Shown piece by piece: positions 1-5,813 of a DNA stretch of 42,691 bases (position 1 is its first letter; each line of letters begins with the position of its first letter). A program made the position numbers and the translations under genes. The DNA is taken from the IMG/VR virus record IMGVR_UViG_3300030107_000147, positions 1 through 42,691 of that record; one strand, 5' to 3'. The DNA is from a virus. The notes beneath the pieces are model-generated. The model was not told where the DNA came from. It ran no database searches and worked only from the letters and a program-made list of their open reading frames with translations.

Positions 1-48
1 ATAAATCTCAAAGCGGTAGACCTGCCACCGCTTCAAGTTTTATATTTA
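1..48. repeat. 48-bp end repeat, copy 1, with hairpin
   Basis: This stretch is identical to 42614-42661. It contains the inverted repeat AAGCGGT / ACCGCTT around a 9-base loop (positions 10-32), with a T-rich run on the plus side. On the minus strand it follows directly after the stop codon of the last early gene (stop at 46-48), so it could act as a terminator-like hairpin. The window starts exactly at the repeat, which looks like the overlap of a circular or terminally redundant contig. The flanks of the two copies differ after the repeat. Confidence 0.85.
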
Positions 49-219
49 TTCTTCTTCGCTGTCCTCGTCTTCATCATTTTTTAAAAACATATATGAAGCA
101 CCTTCATAATAAGATGTATCATTATCGTTATAGTGTTTTCCATTTCCTGTTCTAAACCATTGGACAGGGCATTGGTCTAGCCACTCGTGAAATTCATCAT
201 TCATTACTGAAACGTCCAT
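46..219 (-). CDS. Small acidic early protein, unknown function
   Basis: A 57-residue frame begins with MDVSVMNDEF and ends in a strongly acidic tail (DEDEDSEEE). I do not recognise a family. Its ATG overlaps the TAA of the upstream gene (TAATG arrangement), which supports translational coupling and makes the start credible. The stop codon is the last three bases of the 48-bp end repeat. Small acidic proteins are common in early regions of T7-like phages, where some bind host enzymes or mimic DNA; that role is only a possibility here. Confidence 0.7.
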   Translation of the reverse strand: MDVSVMNDEFHEWLDQCPVQWFRTGNGKHYNDNDTSYYEGASYMFLKNDEDEDSEEE

Positions 220-548
220 TATCCCACCGCCTTTGTTGAAACAACGCTGTCATTATCTCGTAGGTGTGTTGAAATTAAAGAAGCTGTTGATGTAATTGTT
301 TTTGCTTTCACATCATAAACACATTCTTTAATTAACGCATCATCAAGCCAAAATTGAAAAGTCATAGTTCCATCATCATTAACTATTTTTTTAGTTTCAT
401 GCTTTAAGAACTCGTGTGAGTTTCTTGAACTCGTCCCAACAACAACCTCTGTTGTTGTGAATGAGTTTGTCCCAAACGACTTTGCACCTGTATTCTTGTA
501 GTCTGGTGCGTGTACTTTGTTATATATATTAAATTGTTTAAACGACAT
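219..548 (-). CDS. Early protein, unknown function
   Basis: This encodes 109 residues starting MSFKQFNIYNK. A longer reading starting at 560 exists, but its ATG lies inside the leader and has no ribosome-binding site. The ATG at 548 has GGAG at a good distance, so I chose it. The leader carries two copies of the AATCAACAA motif found before other early genes. The middle of the protein (FGTNSFTTTEVVVGTSS) is rich in Thr and Ser and no domain is recognisable. The gene ends in a TAATG overlap with the next small gene and lies downstream of the hairpin at 586-605. Confidence 0.75.
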   Translation of the reverse strand: MSFKQFNIYNKVHAPDYKNTGAKSFGTNSFTTTEVVVGTSSRNSHEFLKHETKKIVNDDGTMTFQFWLDDALIKECVYDVKAKTITSTASLISTHLRDNDSVVSTKAVG

Positions 549-585
549 TGTGTACTCCATTGTTGATTGATTGTTGATTGAACAA

Positions 586-605
586 GGGCGGATATTGCAC
601 CGCCC
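586..605 (-). terminator. GGGCGG/CCGCCC hairpin, copy 1
   Basis: A perfect 6-bp GC-only stem with an 8-base loop lies between two early genes. The same stem and the same loop recur at 22634-22653 after the capsid gene. On the minus strand the stem is followed by TTGTTC, a weak U-tract. It is probably a terminator or a transcript-end stabiliser. Identity of the loop as well as the stem suggests recent duplication or a constraint beyond simple pairing. Confidence 0.7.
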
Positions 606-618
606 ACTGTTTTAGATT

Positions 619-897
619 TTAATATTTGCTAAAGTATTTCTTTTGATGAAGCTCTAGTTTTTTCTCTAGTGGCAACTCGTCAAAAATTGCCTTTTCATCA
701 TCAATTAGATTTTCAACAAATATATGTTCTTGTTCGTCAAGTGTCTGTCTGCCATTTTTAGTAAATCCTATTTGATTGATTTTAATATCTTCAAACAGAC
801 TTTCCAAAATCTGACAACCCAAGCCGACAGTGTAAGTATGAGGACAACCCATCATATTACCTTGTTTGCATTGTGGACACCAGAGAACGAGAGCCAT
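619..897 (-). CDS. Small protein with possible zinc-binding N terminus
   Basis: This encodes 92 residues starting MALVLWCPQCKQGNMMGCPH. The N-terminal CxxC and later CxH (about residues 7-20) resemble a small zinc ribbon or knuckle, but only one clear CxxC is present, so metal binding is inferred. The C-terminal half is charged and helical-looking (LDEQEHIFVENLIDDEK). An upstream TTG at 900 is in frame. The ATG at 897 overlaps the TGA of the preceding gene and is the more natural start. The GC hairpin at 586-605 follows the gene. Confidence 0.75.
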   Translation of the reverse strand: MALVLWCPQCKQGNMMGCPHTYTVGLGCQILESLFEDIKINQIGFTKNGRQTLDEQEHIFVENLIDDEKAIFDELPLEKKLELHQKKYFSKY

Positions 898-1055
898 CAA
901 GAAACAAATCTTTTAGGAAACTTAATTACGTTATCAAGTTTCTTTTTTTTCTGTTTCTCTTTGCGTAGAGCTTGGCGAACTTTACGAACTACAACCGAGT
1001 GTAGATAACAGTCCGCCAACTCTTCAGGACTAAACAAACTTAATTGTCTAGGCAC
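897..1055 (-). CDS. Small basic protein with GTG start
   Basis: A 52-residue frame, MPRQLSLFSPEELADCYLHS and onward, ends in a very basic stretch (RKEKQKKKKLDNVIKFPKR). The GTG start lies inside the end of the upstream gene (GTGCCTAG), with GAGGGG upstream as the ribosome-binding site. Its TGA overlaps the next ATG. Both junctions are tight overlaps, which supports reality despite the small size. The basic tail could bind nucleic acid; no family is recognised. Confidence 0.7.
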   Translation of the reverse strand: MPRQLSLFSPEELADCYLHSVVVRKVRQALRKEKQKKKKLDNVIKFPKRFVS

Positions 1056-1218
1056 TTATCCACCCCTCTGCGATAGCTTCATGGAAAAGTTTTGTTTTCT
1101 CTTCCTTCGTCTTCGCTTTGGAGTAGGCGTCAAAGTGTTCCTTCTTTTCTTGCTCGTCTTTAAACTTTGCAAGAGAAGCAACCCTTTGTATTTTTTGAAC
1201 AGCTTTGCAAATTTGCAT
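1048..1218 (-). CDS. Small charged helical early protein
   Basis: This encodes 56 residues starting MQICKAVQKIQRVASLAKF, with a Lys/Glu-rich middle (KDEQEKKEHFDAYSKAKTKEEK) likely to form a long helix. The start is well supported: AGGAG sits at the right spacing and the leader has the AATCAACAA motif seen before other early genes. It is the first gene of a run of five overlapping or closely packed small genes reading toward position 46. No family is recognised. Confidence 0.75.
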   Translation of the reverse strand: MQICKAVQKIQRVASLAKFKDEQEKKEHFDAYSKAKTKEEKTKLFHEAIAEGWISA

Positions 1219-1638
1219 AGTGGTTCACTCCTATTGTTGATTGTTTCGGCTTTGCTGAAGCCTCTTCAGTATGGGTTTGTTGGTGCGGTTCACTTTGTGC
1301 TACTTATCCAACTTTCCTTAATCGCCACCCATAGACAACCACAAACTTGGAAAGGGCTTACCACTTTTCAGTGTCGTTCCCCCTTCCGAGAGGAGTTTCC
1401 TTCTGGTGCGAAACTATCTAGGTGCGAGACAACGAACACGCCACAACACCCCCAGAGGCTCTGTTTTTTATTTGTGCTAGATAAAAAAAACTTTAAAAAA
1501 AACGTGATAATGTCCTTATACTTATGTATTTGTGGATTAAAACATGACACAGTGTCGCACCCCTAAAATAGTTAATAAATGGGATTTAATGGGAGTTTAT
1601 AGGATTTTCAACTAGAAATAGTCTTTATGGGTGGATAG
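1219..1638. other. 420-base non-coding early leader region
   Basis: I see no convincing gene here on either strand. It holds the leader of the 1048-1218 gene, including a CTGAAG/CTTCAG hairpin (about 1254-1268) that overlaps a mutually exclusive GGCTT/AAGCC hairpin. It also holds a candidate folded RNA (1371-1439), an 11-bp palindrome GACACAGTGTC (1546-1556), and T- and A-runs near 1460-1500. The part at 1320-1460 is richer in G+C than the surrounding genes. It may carry early promoters or RNA-processing sites, but I could not identify a clean sigma70 promoter. Confidence 0.5.
1371..1439 (-). ncRNA. Possible folded RNA (three helices)
   Basis: Read on the minus strand, GTGTTCGTT (1439-1431) can pair with AACGACAC (1378-1371) with one bulge. 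Inside, AGTTTC (1415-1410) pairs with GAAACT (1399-1394), and CCTC can pair with GGGG using a G-U pair that exists only in minus-strand RNA. TCGCACC is repeated inside. This is a hand fold only, so the call is tentative. Confidence 0.25.
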
Positions 1639-1794
1639 TTAGTCTGGCTCTTCACTTGGGAAATGAAAAGAAAAAGATTTATTTACTTTTAAAGATTTCT
1701 TTTTGTCTTGTTTTTTCTTTTGTCTGTAATTCTTATTTTGTCTAATCTTGTAGGCTTTGCCTTTGTCTGTCTTTAGCCAATTAGTTCTATTCAT
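1639..1794 (-). CDS. Small, very basic early protein
   Basis: A 51-residue frame, MNRTNWLKTDKGKAYKIRQN and onward, is very rich in Lys, Arg and Gln and ends in an acidic PSEEPD tail. It is the first frame with protein-like composition after the phage-type promoter at 1897-1914. There is no Shine-Dalgarno sequence. The ATG follows an AT-only palindrome (ATTAATATATTAAT), so initiation would depend on an unstructured leader. A nucleic-acid-binding role is suggested only by charge. No family is recognised and it could be spurious. Confidence 0.5.
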   Translation of the reverse strand: MNRTNWLKTDKGKAYKIRQNKNYRQKKKQDKKKSLKVNKSFSFHFPSEEPD

Positions 1795-1819
1795 ATTAAT
1801 ATATTAATGTTGATGGTCT

Positions 1820-1867
1820 CTTGATGTATTACTTGATGATGTACTTGAAGAGATACTCAAAGAGATA
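1820..1867. repeat. Four 12-bp imperfect tandem repeats
   Basis: Four consecutive 12-base units can be read on the plus strand: CTTGATGTATTA, CTTGATGATGTA, CTTGAAGAGATA and CTCAAAGAGATA. They lie 30-77 bases downstream of the phage-type promoter at 1897-1914. Tandem iterons beside a promoter near a genome end fit a replication origin or protein-binding array. They also fall in a 22-codon frame (1804-1872) that would encode Ser-rich repeats, so a translated repeat is the alternative. Confidence 0.6.
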
Positions 1868-1896
1868 CACATAGTTATTCTTTTCTTTTGCTCTCA

Positions 1897-1914
1897 TCTA
1901 ATAGTGCAACTTTA
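1897..1914 (-). promoter_or_regulatory. Phage RNA polymerase promoter, left-end copy
   Basis: The minus-strand sequence TAAAGTTGCACTATTAGA is identical to the site at 36773-36790 and matches the sites at 12829-12846 and 26761-26778 with two changes (plus one at the last base of the 12829 copy). The CACTAT core is shared with the T7 promoter. It lies between the end of the late genes and the first early genes, the position of the T7 left-end promoter phiOL, which serves replication or packaging. Confidence 0.75.
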
Positions 1915-2291
1915 GTGATTATTAATTATCTATATAAATGATTAAAATACTTATGACCTGTACCCTGCGTTGACCTTGAAATGTTGCTGTGCGTGGCTCT
2001 GTGTGGCTTGTGGTGGTGCTTGTTGTGGTGCTTTGCGTGTGTCTGTGCGTGATACTTAAAGAGAGCAACGCACACGCCCACCCACTCACGCAAAAAAACA
2101 GACTAGCTCAAGCACACACGAAAATAAAAAAAGTACGCCCCTATGTGTGCGTATGCAAAGGATATTCTATCCTTATACACGCAGGAAGCCGCCAAAAGCC
2201 TCACTTTTTGCACTTTCTAGGCGTGGCGTGGCGTTGGCTATGGGGGAAACTTGGCGTCGAGTTAGTACGAATACCCCCACAGATTTTTCTA
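1915..2291. other. Probable genome-terminus region, non-coding
   Basis: This stretch between the last late gene and the left-end promoter has a composition unlike the rest of the phage. The plus strand at 1984-2050 is G+T-rich (repeated TGTGGTGCTT, GCGTGTG), and 2066-2110 is A+C-rich (CACACGC, CACCCACTCACGC), so the two can pair. It also holds the palindrome AAGGATA-TTC-TATCCTT (2158-2174) and repeated GGCGTGGCGT near 2220. A plus-strand frame from 1989 is open but has no phage-like features. By T7 synteny, the concatemer junction or terminal repeat belongs here. Confidence 0.45.
2238..2282 (-). other. Long-stem hairpin after the last late gene
   Basis: In minus-strand RNA, CTGTGGGGG (2282-2274) pairs with CCCCCATAG (2246-2238). 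This gives a 9-bp stem with one G-U pair and a loop of about 27 bases, starting within ten bases of the lysozyme stop. There is no U-tract, so it is not a standard terminator. It may protect a transcript end, be an RNase III site, or mark the packaging region. Confidence 0.45.
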
Positions 2292-2714
2292 CTAAATATT
2301 CGCCATTCGTTCAGCCATACGTTTTGCTCTGTTAGGAGTTTGTTTAGCCCAACGACTGTCAAGCATTTCATAAGAGGCTCTCTTATAGTCCTTCTCTGAA
2401 ATAGCTTTAATCATTCCTTTAAATTTTGATACACCGAATTGACCCATTTGATAACACATTTCCACCACAAGATTTCTAGCAGTTTCACTTATGTCAGCAG
2501 GACATTCTTTTAATACTTCATCTGCACCAGTTACCGCTTTAGCAAAGTCTCTTTCAAATAACTTCTCCCACCCTAGTTTATCTTTGGGTGCTTCTTCGCC
2601 TTCTAGCATCTTATGCCCATATCCCCCTGTGAGGTGTCCTTCGGTACAGTGGTAGGTCTCCATTCTGAAACCTTCCTCTTTCTTAATAGCTTCTTTTGTA
2701 TGTTCTATATCCAT
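2292..2714 (-). CDS. T4-type lysozyme (GH24 muramidase), endolysin
   Basis: The 140-residue protein has the GH24 signature at its N terminus: EEGF, then YHCTEGHLTGGYGH. The catalytic spacing Glu14 - 8 residues - Cys23 - 5 residues - Thr29 matches the known E-8-(D/C)-5-T pattern; T4 lysozyme has Asp at the second position. It would cleave the NAM-NAG bond of peptidoglycan to release progeny. There is no signal peptide, so it needs a holin, and one lies upstream (5813-6172). The start overlaps the large terminase end by ten bases with AAAGAAAG ahead of the ATG. It is the last late gene. Confidence 0.92.
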   Translation of the reverse strand: MDIEHTKEAIKKEEGFRMETYHCTEGHLTGGYGHKMLEGEEAPKDKLGWEKLFERDFAKAVTGADEVLKECPADISETARNLVVEMCYQMGQFGVSKFKGMIKAISEKDYKRASYEMLDSRWAKQTPNRAKRMAERMANI

Positions 2715-4339
2715 CTTTCTTTAACCTGTTTCCTTCCTATTGAATGTTCCATAAATTTTTCTAATTCCCTATCCAAGAGTTCCTCTTTGTGTTGATTGTA
2801 AGATAAGGTTTGGTCTCTATCTAATCTGTCCACCCAGTATTTAGCCGCCATTGCAAGTGCGTCTATGGCATCATCATGCCTTAAACTACCTTTGTCTCTA
2901 GTTAGCCTTGTCATTTGTCTAAACAACTGATGGTCAGGTTCGTTCTTAAAGTCTTCGTGTATTAAGACATCATCTACAACCAACCTATGACTATTCATAA
3001 GTGGTTCTAGGGTGTCTATAATTCTTTTCTCTTTTTGTATATTGTGTCTTACTTCTTCTATTTCACATGGGTGTATCTTTGCCATAATAGGTTTTAACAA
3101 CTGGGTTGCCATACCATCACCAAAGTTACTCTCTATTACAACGTAATTAACACTATGCTTTTTAGCAATATTAGATAATCTAGCCATAGTATTCTCTGAA
3201 TATCCACCTTCAAGAGAACCTACAGAGGTTAAATAAAGCACTCCATGAAGCATTTTAAGCACCGCATACGCTGTTTTGTCCTCTCCACGACCTGATGGGT
3301 CAATAGACATACATGTGCCTTCAAATTTAGTATATTCTTCAGACATCATTAATGGTGCTACCCAATAATCCCCTTTAAGTCCTACATTAGGAATATCAGG
3401 GTCTATATCTTTCATTTGCTGTGTGCCTGAAGCCCATTGTATCTTCGCAGGAGCTTCTTTCCATGTAGAGCTTCCACTAGCCACAATTAAATCGTTTAAT
3501 TTAAGTGGGTATCTGTTTTGGTCAGACAAACTTGTGTCTAACATAAACTGTAAGTTAAAACCTGAACGACCATACGAAGATAATCTTTCCATAAGGTCTA
3601 TTTCATCAAATCTTTTAGGGTCTGTGGGTTTACCTTCGTCCCCTTGAATTATATCTGCAAGTTTATGTCCATAACTTATTCTTTGTGTCTTGTTAGGTAC
3701 TAATGCAGTCCATATTTTTGTCTTAAACCCTCTTTCTTCTAATGTATTATACAAAGACATCTCATTTTGAGGTGTTCCTAGAAATATAATACGTCCAGTA
3801 TTAGGTTTAATAATGGCATCAAATTCTTTGACTGTTTCTGATAGTCTATCACGCATTAACTGCGTTTGTGAGTTATTGGCACTCTCTACGTCATCTGCAA
3901 TGATAATATCAGCTCTACTACCTGTTAACTGCCCTGTAATACCCATAGATTTAACTGATGGAGCATGTGAGGCTTTTGCAGGTGCTACATCAAATGATAC
4001 TTTTGAATGTCTTTGATTATCTCTAGGTATCAAGTGTTGTAACAAAGGCATTTCACTTATTAGTCTTTGTGTAAACGTAGAAAAGTCATCTGCTCTAGTT
4101 TTAGACGCAGAGACCACTAAAATATTTTTTTGAGGATTAAGTAATAACTGATGACAGACAAAAGCTGAAGTAATCCAAGATTTACCTACTCCTCTAAATG
4201 CTTCTATTACAAGTCTCTTTTCATTTGACTGTAAATAGTCAGCAATATCGTATTGTACTGGTGTTGGGTCTGGTAATCCAAGATGTTTCCAACACAAATA
4301 CAGGAAATTTTTAAAGTTATTAATTCTTTTGTCCATCAT
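2705..4339 (-). CDS. terL: Terminase large subunit (T7 gp19-like)
   Basis: This is the ATPase and nuclease that packages DNA into the prohead. Walker A is FRGVGKSW (about residues 48-55) and Walker B is the hydrophobic-DD run IIIADDVE (about 150). The nuclease half shows the first acidic residue in MSIDPSGRGEDKTAY and the last in HDDAIDALAM. The length of about 544 residues is slightly below T7 gp19 (586). A TTG at 4342 is in frame, but ATG at 4339 or 4336 is more likely. The start overlaps the end of the small-subunit gene, as expected for coupled terminase subunits. Confidence 0.95.
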   Translation of the reverse strand: MMDKRINNFKNFLYLCWKHLGLPDPTPVQYDIADYLQSNEKRLVIEAFRGVGKSWITSAFVCHQLLLNPQKNILVVSASKTRADDFSTFTQRLISEMPLLQHLIPRDNQRHSKVSFDVAPAKASHAPSVKSMGITGQLTGSRADIIIADDVESANNSQTQLMRDRLSETVKEFDAIIKPNTGRIIFLGTPQNEMSLYNTLEERGFKTKIWTALVPNKTQRISYGHKLADIIQGDEGKPTDPKRFDEIDLMERLSSYGRSGFNLQFMLDTSLSDQNRYPLKLNDLIVASGSSTWKEAPAKIQWASGTQQMKDIDPDIPNVGLKGDYWVAPLMMSEEYTKFEGTCMSIDPSGRGEDKTAYAVLKMLHGVLYLTSVGSLEGGYSENTMARLSNIAKKHSVNYVVIESNFGDGMATQLLKPIMAKIHPCEIEEVRHNIQKEKRIIDTLEPLMNSHRLVVDDVLIHEDFKNEPDHQLFRQMTRLTRDKGSLRHDDAIDALAMAAKYWVDRLDRDQTLSYNQHKEELLDRELEKFMEHSIGRKQVKERWI

Positions 4340-4619
4340 CAAATGGTACTGTATCTAAAATGTTTTCTTCTTTTTTCTCTAAAGGTTCGGAGCTGTAAGT
4401 TTTACAAACTTCTAAACAGACTTTCATTTCTGATGCTGTTAGTTCATCTCCTGATTTTAGCTTTTTATAAGCATGAGTTACTAATAATTGTGGTAACTCT
4501 TTTATAATTGTACCTAATTCTGGTTTAACGCCCTTGTCCTCTGTAGCGTTTTTTGGTTGTACTTTTATTTGGAGACTTTGCGTGTCTTCCTTTTCGTTTT
4601 TTGGGCTTGTCTTTAACAT
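4320..4619 (-). CDS. terS: Putative terminase small subunit (gp18-like)
   Basis: This 99-residue protein lies directly upstream of and overlapping the large terminase, the position of T7 gene 18. A disordered charged N terminus (about residues 1-35) precedes a helical part (IIKELPQLLVTHAYKKLKSGDELTASEMKV), and the tail is acidic. The start has a strong GGGGAG site. The role, DNA recognition during packaging, is inferred from position and size; the sequence alone has no clear motif. Confidence 0.75.
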   Translation of the reverse strand: MLKTSPKNEKEDTQSLQIKVQPKNATEDKGVKPELGTIIKELPQLLVTHAYKKLKSGDELTASEMKVCLEVCKTYSSEPLEKKEENILDTVPFDDGQKN

Positions 4620-4652
4620 AATTATTTACTCCCCACTTCGGTGCTTTTGCCA

Positions 4653-4916
4653 TTAATTCTGATAAGAGTTCTTATATGAATGGTCTATTACTTTAATAAT
4701 TCTAATTCTTCCTGTAGTATCACCAATTTCTTCAATATGCTCTATGTCCGCTTTAACCTGTCCACAAGCAAACTTAACGTGTTCAGGATTTATCGTTCTC
4801 ATGGCAACCCTCTTATTTTTCATACAGTCAACCATAGATTTTTGGTATGTATGTTCTACTAAATCTCCATTTAACCACATACACAACGCCCAAACCATAA
4901 CTCCTAATTCTTTCAT
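4653..4916 (-). CDS. Small protein with hydrophobic N terminus
   Basis: This encodes 87 residues. The N terminus, MKELGVMVWALCMWLNGDL, is hydrophobic enough for an export signal or a short membrane anchor, and two or three Cys follow. The ATG overlaps the stop of the preceding gene (TAATG), and GGGAG sits about 14 bases upstream. It lies between the spanin-like gene and the terminase genes, so a lysis or envelope role is possible. I recognise no family. Confidence 0.7.
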   Translation of the reverse strand: MKELGVMVWALCMWLNGDLVEHTYQKSMVDCMKNKRVAMRTINPEHVKFACGQVKADIEHIEEIGDTTGRIRIIKVIDHSYKNSYQN

Positions 4917-5281
4917 TAGTGATTACTCCCATTTGCTTTTCTAAATTTGTTTTTTAATTCTTCTACGTCTTTTTCTAATTTTGTTATTTTCTTTTCAGCT
5001 TCAATTAATAAAACCTTTGTATGTACATTTTCATCTAATTGGTGTTGATGTTTTTCTAATACACCTGCATTATGTTCAATTAACATGTACATCTCTAAAT
5101 TTTTTGGTGTCTGGTCTGCCTTTTTTAAGAGGTCTGCGGACATCAGTTCTTTAGAAGTTTCTAATTTATTTAATCTCTCCTGAATTTGAAAAAATCCATA
5201 TAAACCAGAACAGATTATAAAAATTAAAGCTATTAAATTACGAACAGGTAATGATACCTGTGTATTATCATTTATTTTCAT
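4916..5281 (-). CDS. Membrane-anchored coiled-coil protein, possible i-spanin
   Basis: This 121-residue protein has one N-terminal membrane segment (about residues 13-31, PVRNLIALIFIICSGLYGF). A mostly helical, charged region with coiled-coil character follows (LNKLETSKEL; IEAEKKITKLEKDVEELKNKF). That is the build of an Rz-like inner-membrane spanin. A lipoprotein candidate for the partner lies 145 bases upstream (5426-5626). T7 has its spanin gene 18.5 in this neighbourhood. The start overlaps the end of the Cys-rich gene by 14 bases. The spanin role is inferred from topology and place. Confidence 0.7.
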   Translation of the reverse strand: MKINDNTQVSLPVRNLIALIFIICSGLYGFFQIQERLNKLETSKELMSADLLKKADQTPKNLEMYMLIEHNAGVLEKHQHQLDENVHTKVLLIEAEKKITKLEKDVEELKNKFRKANGSNH

Positions 5282-5426
5282 ATTTTACCTCATCTTCGTA
5301 AGTCATGTCTGTAGCATGGTCTATTTTTTTGTCGTATTGTCTTTTGCTTTTATTACATTCACAATTAGCACACTCATTAGATGTACCATCACAATGACAA
5401 TCACAATTACAGTCTGCACAAATCAT
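5268..5426 (-). CDS. Cys-rich metallothionein-like mini-protein
   Basis: This 52-residue frame starts MICADCNCDCHCDGTSNECA. Eight Cys fall within residues 3-24 in the pattern C-x2-C-x-C-x-C-x-C-x6-C-x2-C-x-C, with a His between two of them. The C-terminal half is charged and Cys-free. The spacing is that of metal-thiolate proteins, so metal binding is likely but unproven. The ATG overlaps the stop of the lipoprotein gene (TAATG) and the end overlaps the next gene by 14 bases, so it is embedded in a compact operon. It has no signal peptide and no membrane segment. It could also be a redox or zinc-finger-like protein. Confidence 0.75.
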   Translation of the reverse strand: MICADCNCDCHCDGTSNECANCECNKSKRQYDKKIDHATDMTYEDEVKYENK

Positions 5427-5626
5427 TACTTGGTTATCCCATTAAGTCTTAAACCCCATTTAAAGGTTTGTTTAATTGACTTATTAGTTTTATTTTTACC
5501 ATTTTCTGATGTTCCATATTCTATTGTTGTAGTATTTGGTTCTATTGTTCTATTACAACCACTTAAAAACATCATTAAAGTAAGAAGAGAACAAACAAAA
5601 GTTACTGAAACAATGTATTTAGTCAT
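5426..5626 (-). CDS. Small lipoprotein, possible o-spanin (Rz1-like)
   Basis: This encodes 66 residues. A short positive start is followed by a hydrophobic stretch and a lipobox (MFLSGC, Cys24), so the mature protein would be a lipid-anchored peptide of about 43 residues. Small outer-membrane lipoproteins next to a membrane-anchored coiled-coil protein are typical spanin pairs, which fuse the membranes at lysis. The mature part is Thr/Asn/Lys-rich rather than Pro-rich, so the spanin call is not certain. The start overlaps the upstream gene by eight bases. Confidence 0.75.
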   Translation of the reverse strand: MTKYIVSVTFVCSLLTLMMFLSGCNRTIEPNTTTIEYGTSENGKNKTNKSIKQTFKWGLRLNGITK

Positions 5627-5813
5627 TGTTTTTCTTCTTTTTATTTTTTTTAGGTTTTTTCTTTTTAGAAACTTTATCCATCACACTTTCAATCATAGAA
5701 ATCTTTACTTTAACTTCTGTCATGTCATTAGATAATTTAAAAGTTTGACTTAAATTCCAACCACCTAAAGCAAGTAAAATTGCTAATAAAGCAGTGATTA
5801 GTTTTTCATTCAT
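5619..5813 (-). CDS. Single-pass membrane protein with poly-Lys tail
   Basis: This encodes 64 residues: an N-terminal membrane segment (LITALLAILLALGGWNL, about 5-21), a helical linker with a possible short coiled coil (MTEVKVKISMIESVMDKV), and a tail made almost entirely of Lys (KKKKPKKNKKKKNN). The start ATG shares its A with the last stop base of the preceding gene. It may be a holin accessory, antiholin or pinholin-like protein given its place after the holin candidate. No family is recognised. Confidence 0.75.
   Translation of the reverse strand: MNEKLITALLAILLALGGWNLSQTFKLSNDMTEVKVKISMIESVMDKVSKKKKPKKNKKKKNND

Noticed and set aside
1445-1480. CAGAGGCTCTG followed by a T-run as a plus-strand terminator.
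   Set aside because: The palindrome leaves no loop and there is no plus-strand gene to terminate.
1368-1550. A 60-residue minus-strand frame in the leader region.
   Set aside because: It has no ribosome-binding site, includes the hairpin-rich block, and its composition is not protein-like.
1081-1566. A 161-residue plus-strand frame in the early region.
   Set aside because: It overlaps the better supported minus-strand gene 1048-1218 and its leader. The product looks like random translation and there is no start signal.
1820-1867. A CRISPR array at the tandem repeats.
   Set aside because: The units are 12 bases, contiguous and imperfect, with no spacers. No cas-like gene is present.
1804-1872. 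A 22-residue Ser-rich minus-strand frame over the 12-bp repeats.
   Set aside because: It is very short, lacks a clear ribosome-binding site, and its content follows from the tandem repeats. Kept only as an alternative explanation for the repeats.
1989-2399. A 136-residue plus-strand frame with a hydrophobic start.
   Set aside because: It runs through the G+T-rich and A+C-rich terminus region and into the lysozyme gene on the other strand. It has an odd composition (VVVLVVVLCVCLC), no ribosome-binding site, and all other genes are on the minus strand.
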